The notes under the pieces are model-generated. The model did not search any database and was not told the DNA's origin. It saw only the letters and a list, made by a program, of their open reading frames with translations. A program made the position numbers and the translations under genes. Below are positions 24,980 through 38,400 of a stretch of DNA of 64,000 nucleotides, one piece after another; within the stretch, counting starts at the first letter, position 1; every line of letters begins with the position of its first letter. The DNA is taken from positions 28,598,496 to 28,662,495 of the forward strand of contig OX352774.1 of the NCBI GenBank assembly GCA_947095535.1, in the 5' to 3' direction. Source of the DNA: Poecilobothrus nobilitatus. Its lineage: Eukaryota; Arthropoda; Insecta; Diptera; Dolichopodidae.

Positions 24980-27065
24980 AGATTATTAACTTTTATTACG
25001 TTTAGTGTAATAATATTATTTCAACAAATAATGATATCACAATTATGTGAATGTCGTGCACTATCTGCAGCTAATTTAACAAAATCATCAAGATTTTCAA
25101 TTGAAAGTAATTCAATTCAACGAGATGTCGTAGAAACACAAACTAATAGCGACACAAATAGAGCTTTAAAACGAGTTTTTATATCAAATCGAACAGTTAC
25201 TTGTAATGATGGATCACAAGCTGGATTTTATTTAAGAAAATCTCCAGGAGCTAAAAGATGGGTTGTTTTTTTAGAAGGTGGCTGGCATTGTTATGATATT
25301 AAATCGTGTAGATCGAGATGGTTGAAATTTCGGCATTTAATGACATCAGCTCAATGGCCTGAAATAAGAGATGGTAAGATAATTTATATATATAATTGAC
25401 TTTTGAATAATAGTTTCTAATATAATTTTTATATTTTTAGTTGGTGGTATATTATCTCCATTACCTGAAGACAATCCTTATTGGTTTAATGCAAATCATG
25501 TTCTTATTCCATATTGTAGTAGTGATTCATGGTCCGGTACAAAACCACAAACTGAAACAAGAGATGGTTGGCGTTTTATGGGATCATTAATAATAAAACA
25601 AGTTATATCTGATTTAATACCACTTGGATTAGGTGGATCTCCAAATTCTGAATTACTTTTAGTTGGTTCTTCAGCTGGAGGATTAGGTGTAATGTTAAAT
25701 TTGGATAGAATTAGTAACTATTTGCAAAATGAGAAAAATCTAAAAGTTATTGTAAGAGGTGTAAGTGATTCTGGATGGTTCTTAGATCGAGAACCATATA
25801 CTCCAGGTGCTGTAGCAGCATCAGAGGCTGTACGACAAGGTTGGAAACTGTGGGGTGGTTCACTACCAGATGATTGTATTAAACATCATTTAGCTGAACC
25901 ATGGCGATGCTATTTTGGTTATAGACTATACCCAACTTTAAAATGTAACAAACTAAAAAACATTTTTAATAATTATTTGTTTTGTATTAACAACTTTTCT
26001 ATTTTATAAATTTTAGCTCCACTCTTTGTTTTTCAATGGTTATTTGATGAAGCACAAATGAGAGCTGATAATGTTGGTGCACCAGTTACTCCACAGCAAT
26101 GGGATTATATTCATGGAATGGGTGGTGCTCTTAGACAATCTCTTGATAATGTAACAGCTGTATTTGCTCCATCATGTATTGGGCATGCAGTTTTATCAAA
26201 ACGAGATTGGTTAAATATTAAAATTGATGATATTTCATTGCCTGAAGCTTTAAGATGTTGGGAGCAATCAACAAGAAGAAAACATAATAAATTAAGAAGA
26301 GAATCTGAACCTAAACGGAATGATAAAAAAAGACGACACAATCAAAAACATAATCGTCAAAATCAAAATAATAATCAACAGAATGATGGCGCTATTATTA
26401 GCAGTTCATCAGTAGGTGAAAAGAAGCGTAAAAATAAAGAAGGTGGTAAAAATAACGGCGAACAAAAACCAAAACTAACAAAAGAAGAACGTGAACAAAG
26501 GCGAAAGCATAATGAACGTCGTCGTAATCACAGAAAATTAAGAGAATCACAAAAAGAATCAACAAAAACATTAGATGGTATTAATGAAAAAAACTTTGGT
26601 GTAACACCAAAAAATGGTAATGGTAATAAAAGAAGACATAAATTAGAAAATTTTCCAGATAATACGCCAAATAGTAAACATCATAGGAATGGTGGTGGTA
26701 ATGGGGGTAATGGTAAAAAACGTAAAAGAAAAGAACAATTACGTCATCAATATCGAAGAGAACAAGAAATGTTATCATTTGGTGATAGATTTACAGAAAA
26801 TCAACAATTTGATACTAAAATGATATTAGAACCAAAAAAATGTTCTTTAAGACTTTTAGAAAAATGTAGTTGGCCACAATGTAATAATTCTTGTCCAACA
26901 TTAACAAATCCTTTAACTGGTGAAGAAATGAGATTTTTAGAATTATTAGCATCATTTGGATTAGATATTGAAGCAGTTGCTACAGCAATTGGTGTTGATA
27001 TGCAAACACTTAATAATATGGATCGAACTGAATTAGTTAATCTTTTAACACAACAAGCTAGCTGA
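24980..27065 (+). CDS. Notum: Notum, palmitoleoyl-protein carboxylesterase (three visible coding exons)
   Basis: Exons are 24980-25373, 25441-25944 and 26017-27065; both introns are GT-AG, phase 1, and the frame stays open for 648 codons to TGA at 27063-27065. The first visible codon follows a T-tract/CAG acceptor, so an upstream exon supplies the start Met. The next residues (LLTFITFSVIILFQQIM) look like the core of a signal peptide. Landmarks, counted from the first visible codon: oxyanion-hole LEGGW (98-102); nucleophile Ser209 in GSSAGG; DSGWFLD (241-247); catalytic Asp310 in QWLFDEAQ; catalytic His356 in CIGHAV; C-terminal Cys-rich CSWPQCNNSCPT after about 575. These match animal Notum in order and spacing. 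Notum acts outside the cell, cutting the palmitoleate from Wnt and so ending signalling. A Lys/Arg/Asn-rich insert (about 385-557) interrupts the C-terminal part; it is absent from vertebrate Notum. The A/T-ending codon use matches the genome. Confidence 0.95.
26267..26800 (+). other. low-complexity basic insert within Notum
   Basis: About 170 codons between the catalytic-domain segment LRCWEQSTRRK and the conserved C-terminal CSLRLLEKCSW are dominated by Lys, Arg, Asn, Gln and Glu, with repeated KKRK, RRKHNERRRNH and NGGGNGGNGKKRKRK motifs. It contains no intron and stays open. As I recall, Drosophila Notum is also much longer than the vertebrate protein; whether its extra length sits at the same place is not checked. 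The charge suggests binding to heparan sulphate glypicans such as Dally; that is an inference. Confidence 0.75.
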
Positions 27066-30000
27066 AAAATTTTATCAATTATAAAAAAAAAATTTTTTTT
27101 TTTTTTTAAAGATAAAATGAAATTATTTTTTTAAACTGTGATGTCATATAATCAAAACCGAACAAAAACAAAAACAAACAAAAGAAAAAATGCAAATTTA
27201 TAATAGAAATTTAATAAATTATGTTTTTATTTCATATAAAGAAAGATGCTCATATTTAGAGCAATTAATTCTACTGAGCAAATAAATATACTAAATTAAT
27301 TCATAAAAAAAAAAAATTAATACAAAAAAAAATTAAAAAAATATAAAATTCTCTTATTGATTAAATTTTATATTAGAAGAATAAAATATGTATTAGAAAT
27401 TCATATAAAACCGTTACTATCATTCGAGAATCGATGATACTCGACAATTCAGTTCAGTTAAAATAAATTTTAGCGTATGTAGATTATTATTATTATTACT
27501 TAATTATAGTACTTAATTAATTTTTTCTCTATATATTTAGTTATTAATATTTATTAACAAGGGTGGCCTTAATCATTTTTTTTTTTTTTTTAAATGTCTA
27601 ATATTTATAAGTTGTAGTATTTTGTATTTTGTAAATAAATACATTTTAGTATAAAAAAAATTAATTGTATTGTATAAATTATGATTATTTTAAAAAGTTT
27701 ATAGAGGTATGTGTACTTAAAACATTATTATTAAAAGCTAATAAAATAAAAAAAAAATTAAATATTATGTTTAATATTATAAAGTAAATAATAATATGAA
27801 AAAATGTATATTTTTTTTTTTGTAAATTTTTTTTTTTTTTTTCAATAAAGACAACTTTTTAAGAACCCAGTTTTGTAGTATAAATGCTTTAATTGTAAAT
27901 CATCTACGTACGTTCAAAAATGCAGTAAATTTTAATTAATTAGATTTTAAGTATATTTATTTTTTTTTTATTATTAGAAAATTCATATTATTGTAATATT
28001 TTTAAAAATAAATTAACAAATATTTTTGTTACTAAAAAATAACAATTATTAAATTAACATAAAAAAAAATAAAATAAAAAAAAAAAAACTAAAAGAAAAA
28101 AAAAACTAAAAATTACAAAAATAGGAAAATAAACAAAAATCAAATAAAGTATAATTGAATGTTGACCAGTTTGACAACAAAAGATGCTCATGAAATTTCA
28201 AATTGAACTAAATGAATTCTATTAAATAAATTCTATTTAAATTAATTATTAATCTTCATAATATCTGTAATCATTTATTTTCTGCTTAATAATCTGAATC
28301 TAATCTGAATCTAAATACAAATGCATAAAAACAATATGACATAATATTAGCATCCTGTTGCAGATTGACTCTTAAAATAAAATTTTGTAAGCATAGTTTT
28401 TATTCGTTAAAATATTATTACTTGGCTTGCATATATGACTTGCAAATGAGATGCAAAAGACTTGCATTGAATATTTAATAAATTTAATATTATATAAATT
28501 CAATTCTATATTCATAATAAAAACAAATCTAATAAATTAATTGCTTCATATTTTAAAATTTTATTTTTGAAAAAGAGTTTAATATAATTTTCTCTACAGA
28601 AAAAAAACTAATCTTTTTAATTTTTAATAAACAAATCAATAATTAATTAAAAATAATTATTAATACTATTTATATTAAAAATATTAATCAAATTTATATT
28701 ATTTTTAAAAACATCACAATTATACTTTATTTTAATATTAATCAAATTTATGTTTATTATTAATAAATAAATTAACAAATTAAAAAAAAAATGCATTAAT
28801 AGAAAAAAATTATAAATATAAAAACATAAAAACCACAAAAAAAAAAAAAAAAACAAAAAACCATAAAAATTTAAAAAAATAAATAGAAACATAAAAAATA
28901 TAAAAGAAATGCAAATAACTAAGACTGCCAAACAAAATTTTTCCTCTTTCTACAATTAATATATATATTTATATATATAATTATTAATATATATATTAAT
29001 ATAATATAATTTGCTTAAATATATATTTTAAAATAAATAAAATTAAATATATAAAAAAAAAAAAATAGTGTCTATATAAAAATATATAATAATATGTAGT
29101 CGCAAAATACTAATTTTTTATTTTTTAAAGAAATGAAATAAAGAAAAAAAAAAAATTAAATTATTTATTGATGTTCATAATTTTTAAGTTTTACATTTAA
29201 TTATTGTTAAATATGTAGGTTTTTTTTTTATTTTATTTTTTATTTTTTTTTAAATATAGAACAGAAAATATTAGTAAAAAATTTATTAATGTTACATAAA
29301 ACAAAAAAAAAAAAAAAAATAACAAGAAAGCTATTTTAAACATTCCAAAAATTAATAAATTGTTCTGAAAATTAAACAAATACCTATATAGAATTTATAA
29401 AAAAAAAAAAAGAACTTTTTTAAAAAACACAATAAATTTATATTTTTTTTTTTTAATTTAAAGTAAATATTATATCAATTGTACAATACCAAAAAAAAAA
29501 ACAAAAAAAATTAAAAATATTTTAATTTAAATTTTATTTTTATACATTTAAAAACCGGAAAATAGGAAATGTTAAAAAAATTAAAATAATTTTGTACAAA
29601 ATTAAAAAAAAAGTTTTTTTTTCATTTTTAAAAATTTTATTAAAAAAAAAATTAACATCACTGAAATTTATATTACAAATTTTAATATTCTTTAATATTT
29701 AATTTCCTTATTATTCAATATTATTTTGGATATACTTTTTAAATTTTAAGAAAGAGTATTTTCAGTTTAATTGCAAGTTTTTTTTTTTTATTTAGAGTAA
29801 GTTTTCTTCTTAAAGAGCAAGAAATGTTTATTAACTGAACTTAATTTTAATAAAAGTTCTATTTGATTGAAAGTGTATAGATTTGTTTCTCTTACAGTCT
29901 TTCTAAAAAATTTTAATAAATAGTATACACATAATTTGTATGTATATGCACTTAATTACATAATTAACAAAATTACGTAAATACAAAAATATACATTTGA

Positions 30001-32555
30001 AAAGGAAATATTTGCACTTTAAAAAGAAAATCTGCTTTTAAAATGAAAATATTTGCATTAAAAAAAAAAAAAAAAATTTCACTTAAAGTGGAAATTCTTT
30101 TTTTTTTTAAATTAAGAAAAAAACTATGTAATAAAAAATCATTTAAGTATATTATATATTATGTGTATATATTTTTCTTATAAAAATTAACTCGGTAACT
30201 TGGTTAAAAATTGAATATGTAATTATTTAAATAGTTTATATCATTTTCATTTTGGCTCTTATAAGTCACAATTTGCATTAGTGACCTTTATCGCTTACAA
30301 TTATTAAAATAATTTCTATATTTAGTCTTTCGACTAATTATGCGGACCTTAAGTTCGATTTTTTCATTTAAAATTTTATTTGTTTAAAAAAAAACATATT
30401 AAATCGCTTACATTAATGGGAAAAATTTTTTTTTACACATACATACTCGTTAATACTCGTTAATAACATATTAATCCGATTTAAGGATATTAATTTTAGA
30501 TAATGTATAACGGTAAAAGTATTTATAAGTGAATTTATTTTAATTTTTCATTTAACTGACTTAAATAAGATAATTTTTTGAAGAAAATAACTCAAGTGAT
30601 TTTAAATAAAAAAAAAAAATTAAACAAAAATATATACAAATGTATATATACAATATTTATTTGTTACATACATCTTACAATTTTTTTTCGGAAAACATAT
30701 GCCTAAAATTTGGATCAATACCTATATGAAATATAATTGGTTAAATTAATAAAATAAATGGTAGAAAATTTATTTCAAAAAATTCGATTACTAAAAATTA
30801 AAAAAAAAAAAATAAATAATATATAATATTTGGCTATATTAAATCAACTTTTTCATTTTGAATTATCCTTATATATATATATATATATATATATCAAAAT
30901 TAAAAATAATAAATTGTATTTTGAATGGTATACATTTTCTAATTTTTACATCTTTTTTTTTTTATATATTCAAATAAATACAAAAAAAAAAAACTTTCAT
31001 ACATTCAATAAAAAAAAAAGCAAATAAATAAAATTACAATTATAAAAAATTGATATTAATAGTTTTAATTAATAAAAACAATGTATAGATTTAAATGCAT
31101 ATATAATTTATATATATATATATTTTAAAAGAAAGTAAGTAAAGTACCTGTGTTCTATCAAAGAAATCAATTTTTTTTTTTTTAATTAAATTATTGTTTA
31201 TTTTTTTTTTTTTTTAATATTTAATAATAGTTAAAAAAAAAAAAATCAATCAAAATAATTTATTATAACAAATCCTTAAAGAAATTCATTAAGAAAAAAA
31301 AATATATATATATATTAAATAAAATAAACAAAATAGAAAAATAAAAACAAAAAAAAAAAAGAAATAAAAAGAATCTAGTTCTCGAATAATAATAATAATA
31401 ATTAATTTATTTATATATAGATATTAATTAAGATATACTTATAATTAAGAAAAAATAAGAGATTCAAATAAAATATAAACAATATATATATATAAAAATA
31501 TAAAGTAATAAAAGTACATATTTTGTAAATAGAATTGTAAATAAAAACAAAAAAATAATTTTATCGATATATATATATATATCTATGTATATCTATATTT
31601 TGAACAAAGATAATAAATAATATAATAAAATATATGTATATGAATTAAAAATATATATGTATATTGGAAAAGAAAAAAAATTTTTTTTTTTTTGTTAAAG
31701 TATTACGACTATTTAACATTAATGAAAAGTTTTACAAATTAAAAAATAAAAAAATAGAAAAACAAAAAAAAAAATCACATTTAAAATAAATAAAAATTAA
31801 ATAAAATTAATATAAAAAAAAAAATTTACTTAATTATTTTATTATTAAACTCAAAATTTTTTTTATAATAATTTTTTTCATCATACAGTCTGTAAAAAAA
31901 ACACTTAATAATTGGAGTAACGTGTTTATTTTGTTTTGTCTAGTCTATATAGTCTTTTTATATAAATAACTTGATGGCAACTTGTTAATAGTAACCATTT
32001 CCAAATTTAGGTATACGGGGAGGATTAGATATTAAAATATTCTTCAAAACTATGAAATGCATCTTCTAAATAAATATCTTTTGAAAATGTATTTGAGGTT
32101 TTTATACCATTTAAATTATAATATTATTTTTATAAAACTAAAGTTTTTTTTTTATAGAAGATACATTTCAAAAATAATAATATAAAAATATTTTAAAATT
32201 ACGATTGGTTTTGTATCAATATCTCATAATTAAGAAAAATACATACAAAAATTTTAACTATGTTTTTATATCTCATCTTTTGAAAAAAATTACATTACAA
32301 TACAATTAAACAGAGCGGTCCAGGGTGGAACAGAGTGGTCCAGACCATGCAAATTAGTTTTTCAAGAAAGAAAGAGTCATTATTTTAAAGTATTAAAACT
32401 AGAGCTTCGAGTTGCGTAATTAATGCTTTCTAAGAAAACGTCAAGCAAAAAATTGAATTTTAATTTTAATATATTGTATGTTAAATATTACATATGTATA
32501 TCATACATGATTAGATACTTACCTAGTTTTAAAATGTTTTATGAAATTTATATAT
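27066..32555. other. Notum 3' region and AT-rich intergenic DNA
   Basis: Candidate polyadenylation signals AATAAA follow the Notum stop at 27281-27286, 27634-27639 and 27844-27849; which is used cannot be told. Beyond about 28000 the DNA is extreme in A/T runs, with an (AT)n tract at 30871-30894 and others near 31570. Open frames here are homopolymer translations. No gene is seen. Confidence 0.55.
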
Positions 32556-32732
32556 AAACTTCTTGATAGGGAGCGTATAAAATCCGCTGAAAACATCGAG
32601 GTAGTGTGGGTTCAAATCCCACATACGTCCTAAGAGTTATTCCCCCTTACGACATTTACAGCCACGCCTGAACATGAAATTCTGTGTAATTTTCTGTCCA
32701 CATTATTGAAAAAAAAAAAAAACTTCTTGATA
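32556..32732 (+). mobile_element. tRNA-derived SINE copy 1, 5'-truncated, with target-site duplication
   Basis: AAACTTCTTGATA occurs at 32556-32568 and again at 32720-32732, a perfect 13-bp duplication. Between them lies a SINE body (32569-32719) that starts inside the tRNA-like head (GAGCGTATAAAATCC). It then shows the B-box-like GGGTTCAAATCC, the shared body CCCCCTTACGACATTTACAG and CTGTGTAATTTTCTGTCC, and a poly-A tail. Truncation at the 5' end plus a poly-A tail indicates target-primed reverse transcription by LINE enzymes. Confidence 0.92.
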
Positions 32733-35204
32733 TTTTAACATAAATTACAGGCATACCAAAATCCATAAGTTTCCACTATTCATGATACTTTGTAACAAGA
32801 TAATTTTATCATGCCACCTATCTACCTCTAAAGAAAAACAATTTCAAATTGCGTGAATAAAAAATGCTCGATATTAAAAATTAAATATTTGTAGATCTAT
32901 AGATAAAATCTTATTGCTTTATCACAAAAAATAAATAATTTTATATAACAGGCAGACAGTATTTTTTTACACCACAAATAAAATGGTAAAATCAACGGAA
33001 AATTAATAGTAACCGTTTAACGTTGCAATGTCATAATATAAAATTTATTTAAGAAATTTAAAAAATTTAATTTTATAATAAAAAAAGAAAATTATAACAT
33101 ATCCTATTATACAGTATTTTCATAAACAAATCAATTATTTTTTTTTGATTCAATTAATATTTTGAACGAAAAAATTGATATTTAGTTGAAATTTTCAAAT
33201 ATTAAAAATTTTACCACTTTTTCTCGTTCAATAACTGAATATTTAATTATTTTTACATTTGGTACCACTGCTTTATATTTATCTCAATTTTAAAAGTTGC
33301 AATTTAAAAAAAAAAAAAAACAATTTCCTAACAAAATTCAACAAAATTGTTTTTATTTCATAAAAATCAGAAATTATCAAATATTTATATTTTCTCCTAG
33401 ACAAGACACAAACCAATGTGAACATTTTATTTGATTTTATTTTTAATAGGTATTTAATAATTATTTATTTTTTTACCGATAGATGTCACTCAATTTCATT
33501 AAAACAATTTTTTTTTTAATTTTATATGATAACATATTCTGATAATAGGAGTTCTGATTTGCATTTATAGGAGATAATAGGAGTTGAAAATGCATTTATG
33601 ATTTTTTTTATAATAATTCCGAATAGGTAAATAGGGTTTTATAAATTTAATACAAATAATCAGAAAATGTATGAATTTAAATTGCAGTATAGATAAATTC
33701 TTTAAATAAAAATAATTTTCCATTGATTATTTTGGAAAGTCTAAAAAAAAACAAATATCTTGGATCATAAAACACAAAATAAAATTTTTTTTTAATTTGA
33801 TTTTCAATCATGCATCCCAATATAAAAGTATGTACATTAATATAATGTAATTATAAATACGTCTTAAGCACTTTACAATTTTGATAACTGTTTATTTTTG
33901 TAATTAGCATCATTTTGAAAATTAAACAAATCATCGTGTGGTAAAAATTGCATTGCATAATAACAAACAGATTCAAAAGAGATCAATAAACTCAAAAATA
34001 AATTTTTTTTTTTTTTTTAATTATTTGTAAATCTGCATTCAAGAAAAACAATTTCAAAACATTAAAACGTATATATTCTGGTATATTAATGCTAAATAGT
34101 TTTTCTATGCATAATTTTAATTTCTTGTTTTTACTATTTAGATATTTTTGTTTTGTTATTTGTTATTGCTATATTCGCATTCACTTTCATTTTCACGTCA
34201 ATATTAAAAAAGCAAAAAAAAAAAAAAAAAGCAGAATTATCATTTTTTTTTTTTTATATTTTACATTATATCATCATAAATCTGAATTAAAAAATAATGT
34301 TTTTTTTTTTAACAATAAAAATAAAACCAGAAACTTTTGAGCATGACATTTATAGGTTTGACCTAATTATAATTTTTTTTTACCGTTATATTCACCTTCA
34401 TTTTGTATTTCTTCTTCCAAAATATAAATTAACAAAAAAAAAATTTTTTTTTTTTTTTTATACTCGTAGAAGAAGAATTTATTTTCATTTTTTCAACTAA
34501 ATCACTTAAATTTGTAATAGTAAAAAAAATTTTTTATCAATTTTTGTTGTACTATAAAGACTTATATAGACTTGCACAATTTTGGGCTTTTTTGTAGACT
34601 AACTACTAGGGTTTAGTCAATTAATAAATAATTTTTATTTTGAATTTAACCTTTTATGATTAGATATAACTTTAATCTTTAAGTTCCATTATGTCCTTTT
34701 TAATTTACTGCTTCCTCCAAAAAATCGATAATGACATCATTTTTAATACAACGACTTAATACTTTCCAATTTCCTGTTTATCTATTATCCCGTTAAGACT
34801 TTTATAGAAAATCAATTACCAGGTAAGGTATATTATGGTAGGTAGCGCATGTTATTTAGGGCGCTTTAATATATTTTTTTAGCATTGGTTAATTTGAATA
34901 ATTTTTTTTCCGAGACTTTTACAACAATTCGAGAAAGTTCACGTGGTTGTGTGGATGGATTATCGTTCATATACTTTTTTTTAAAGAATTTATTCAGATT
35001 TTTTTTTTTTTTTATTCATAACTGTCAGTAATTCTAATCGGCAATGAGTAATTATAATAAACCAACTGCGAAATTCAGGAAAAAATACAAAACACAAAAT
35101 TCAGAAAACTAAAATCCAGAAAAACGAAATCAGGAAAATAAAAATTTTGAAATCAAAATTCAGAAATTAAAATATTCAGAAACAGAAAATTCGGTTTCTT
35201 AAAA
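32733..35204. other. AT-rich intergenic DNA with a decayed repeat array
   Basis: No gene is seen. From about 35062 to 35195 there is an irregular array of CAGAAAA(N)AAAAT-type motifs. It resembles the arms of the foldback elements elsewhere in the window and is interrupted by the SINE that follows. Confidence 0.45.
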
Positions 35205-35413
35205 TGTTATTTATTTTTTTTTTTTTTTAGTGCATTTCTCTGCCACATAAATGTGAACAGAAAATTACACAGCCTTCTCTTATCAGGCGTAAATGTCGTA
35301 AGGGAGAATAACACTTACGATATGTGTGGGATTCGAACCCACACTCCCTCTGTGTTTACAGTGTATTTTATACGCTCTTACTCACTAGTCCATCGAGGCC
35401 CCTGTCATTTATT
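35205..35413 (-). mobile_element. tRNA-derived SINE copy 2, full length
   Basis: On the minus strand the element (35216-35402) starts GGGGCCTCGATGGACTAGTG with a box-A-like segment. It continues to GTGGGTTCGAATCCCAC (box-B-like), a body with CTTACGACATTTACG and GGCTGTGTAATTTTCTG, and ends GGCAGAGAAATGCA followed by poly-A. Flanks TGTTATTTATT (35205-35215) and TGTCATTTATT (35403-35413) are an 11-bp target duplication with one difference. It is one of the two most complete copies in the window. Confidence 0.92.
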
Positions 35414-38400
35414 AAAAACATGTTTTTCGTGTATAAAGATTCTGGAATAAGCAATACATTTATATCTTGCTTTTCGTATCCAAATTTTTGGTTAATTTTA
35501 ATAAATAAAACGAAATTTTCTGCAAAAAAAAAAAAAGTAGAGTTTTAACATGGAAAATATAGGGTTTTGAAAACAAGGATTTTAAGAAAACGTGAAATGT
35601 AATTTTCAGAAACAATATTGTAAACAAACGAGATTATATAAGGCAGGCGAACTTACATTTCGCTCTTACACAAAAAGTACTTCAAATAAAGACTTCGCGA
35701 AATAATTTATTTACTTTTTTACTCAACTCATACATATGTAACATACCATAATATAATAATTAATAACTAAACCGTTCTAATTATGAATAAAAAAATTTTT
35801 CTCGATATTAGATTTTGTTCTTTTTTCTTTTCTAAATTTTGATTTTTAGATAAATGTAATAATCCCCAGCATACATTATACGGTAATACTAAGCACATAT
35901 AGTAATGAATTGTTATATATAAGAATCACATATTTTTCAAGCTATATACTTCAATTTATGCATCGTTTTAGTTATTTCGACTCTTAGATAAGCAAAATAA
36001 AGTTGCTAGCCTTTAATTAATATTTAATGTACTTCGAATTTTCCTTGTATAGAACATTTTCTATATGCAGAACTTTTAATATAAATTTTTTTTTTTTTTT
36101 TGTGATTATAAACATATCATGAGATTTTAAATAGGATAATACAAAATATAATATCATTAATAATTATATTTATAACACGTTTAAATAGCGAATGACCATT
36201 TATGTAATAAAAATAATATAAAAAAAAAAAAAAAAAAGAAAATAACAAAGAAAATTTCAAACAAAAGAAATTTTACTGATTTCTTCCTTTATTTATACTT
36301 TCTGTCAAATCATATTTTGTATAGCGTGAAAAATTTAATTTGATTCAGGCGCTTAACATTCTAGAAGATTAATATTTTCTCATATATATATATTTTCTCA
36401 TATATATAATATATACATACAACATAATATATATTTATTCATATATACTATAGAATTTTACATATCCAAATGTTGTTATGATCAATGTCGTATTATCATT
36501 TGGTAAATTGACCATATAACAACAATAATAATTCTATTTGTAAATAAATACATATTATTATGTATATATATAAAAATTTGAATAATATCATATTATGCAT
36601 TTTATTTTATTATTATTATATGATTATGATCCCAAAATACTATATATGTATATAATAATAATGAGAATAAAGTCAACAAAACATACTTTCTTTTATTATG
36701 TACACATGTAAATCTGTTGGAAATGAAATTAAACCGATTATGATAATGATTATAATGATGATGATGATGATTATTATTATCATTTTGATAAAGTTGATTG
36801 ATAATGATGATAATTTTTATTTTCAAACCAAGTTCAAGTATATAGAAAGAATCACCTCTAAACTATTTTAAGTTAACCATTTAAAATACTATATAGATAA
36901 ATACAATAATGTGTTCTATAAGAATATGAATTTATAAATTGAATATATACAAACATACTTACATATGTATGTAAACATAAAACATGTAATATACACTATA
37001 AAGCTAGAATAGTGAATCAAGAGAAGAATTGAAATTAAAAAGTTTATCATAAAATTAACCAAAAGTGTTTTTATGAATAGCTATATTCTAATTGAATAAT
37101 TGCAAAAAAAAAAAAAAAAAAAAAAAGAAAAAAAACCAAACAGAGAAAACAACAATTTGTATAAATAATAAAAATTAAGAAGAATTTCTGGGGTAAAGAA
37201 AATTTTTTCTTTAAAATATATATGATATTTATGGCAGGGTGAATTTAAAGTTTGTGTATTTTCAGTACTTTTATATAAACTGAATGTCATTTAAAGATTT
37301 ATACTTTTGGGAAAAGATTTTTAATAATTTAATATAACAATTATAAGACAGAACAGCTTTTTTTTTCCATCATCATTCAACTTCTAATTTCAGTAATCGC
37401 GACAAAAAAATGAAACATGTTTTGAAATGTAAATATATGAAAACAATTTTTTATCTAATTCTAATTGTTGCGCGGGGTAGGTGAGAATTATCAAAAGATG
37501 TTAAACAGAAGCGGTAACGTTTCCTTTATTAATGTGTGGGACTTTACCCTATTACTCACCACCTCCCTTTTTAAACAAATAATAGTTACGGAACTTTTCC
37601 TTTAGTATTGCTAAGAGAAGTTTTCGTGTGGAACTGTTTTGCTAAGAGAAGATTCGTCCTATGGAGTAAAAATAGGTTTAAGTTTTGTAGAAATATGATA
37701 AATGAAGGTGTTGACGTTATCCTTAAAAACTAAAAGAATTACGTAATAAAGACAATGATTTGAATTCAATTACTACCAATGTTATCTCTTGGGGTTAACA
37801 TCTTTTTTTTTTTTTTGTTGACATTTATGTAAGGTTTAAATTTTTTGTCATCCAAGTGTCATACTTTATTCAATTTTACTAAATAAATCAATTTTCTGTT
37901 TAAAAATTAAGTTCTATTTAAACATAAAAATTAAAAGAGATAAACATAAAAATTAAATGATCTGAGAGATAAATAAATGTTAAACAATAAATAATATCGA
38001 ATAATGGCAAAGTCATATTATGTCTCAAATATTTAAATCGAAGAGATACGAGAAATATCTGTTTTATATACATATGACATATATTTTTTTTTTACTTCCT
38101 TACTCCTCTTGGGAGCATAGTGAATCCACTAGATTTTCATTTCATTTCCATCAAACTCTATTAGGTGCTGTTGTTTTTGCACTATCTCAGGTTATACCTG
38201 CAACAGGTGTCACTTGGGCGACGACGTCTTCTGGAGCCTTGCGGATTCCGTTCACATATATGACATATATAAGTGTCTTTAATAGAAACTTCGTAACATA
38301 TTATTACAAAGTAGAAATTTTAATTGGAAAGAACCTAACTATATAATTCATACTTTATATATAACATCAAAATAATATAAAATATGTATAAATAAATAGG

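Noticed and set aside
25767..25769. Asp of DSGWFLD as the catalytic Asp of Notum
   Set aside because: The distance from Ser (32 residues) does not fit; Asp310 in WLFDEAQ gives the family spacing (101 to Ser, 46 to His).
26111..26778. minus-strand open frames inside Notum exon
   Set aside because: They are shadows of the conserved plus-strand Notum frame.
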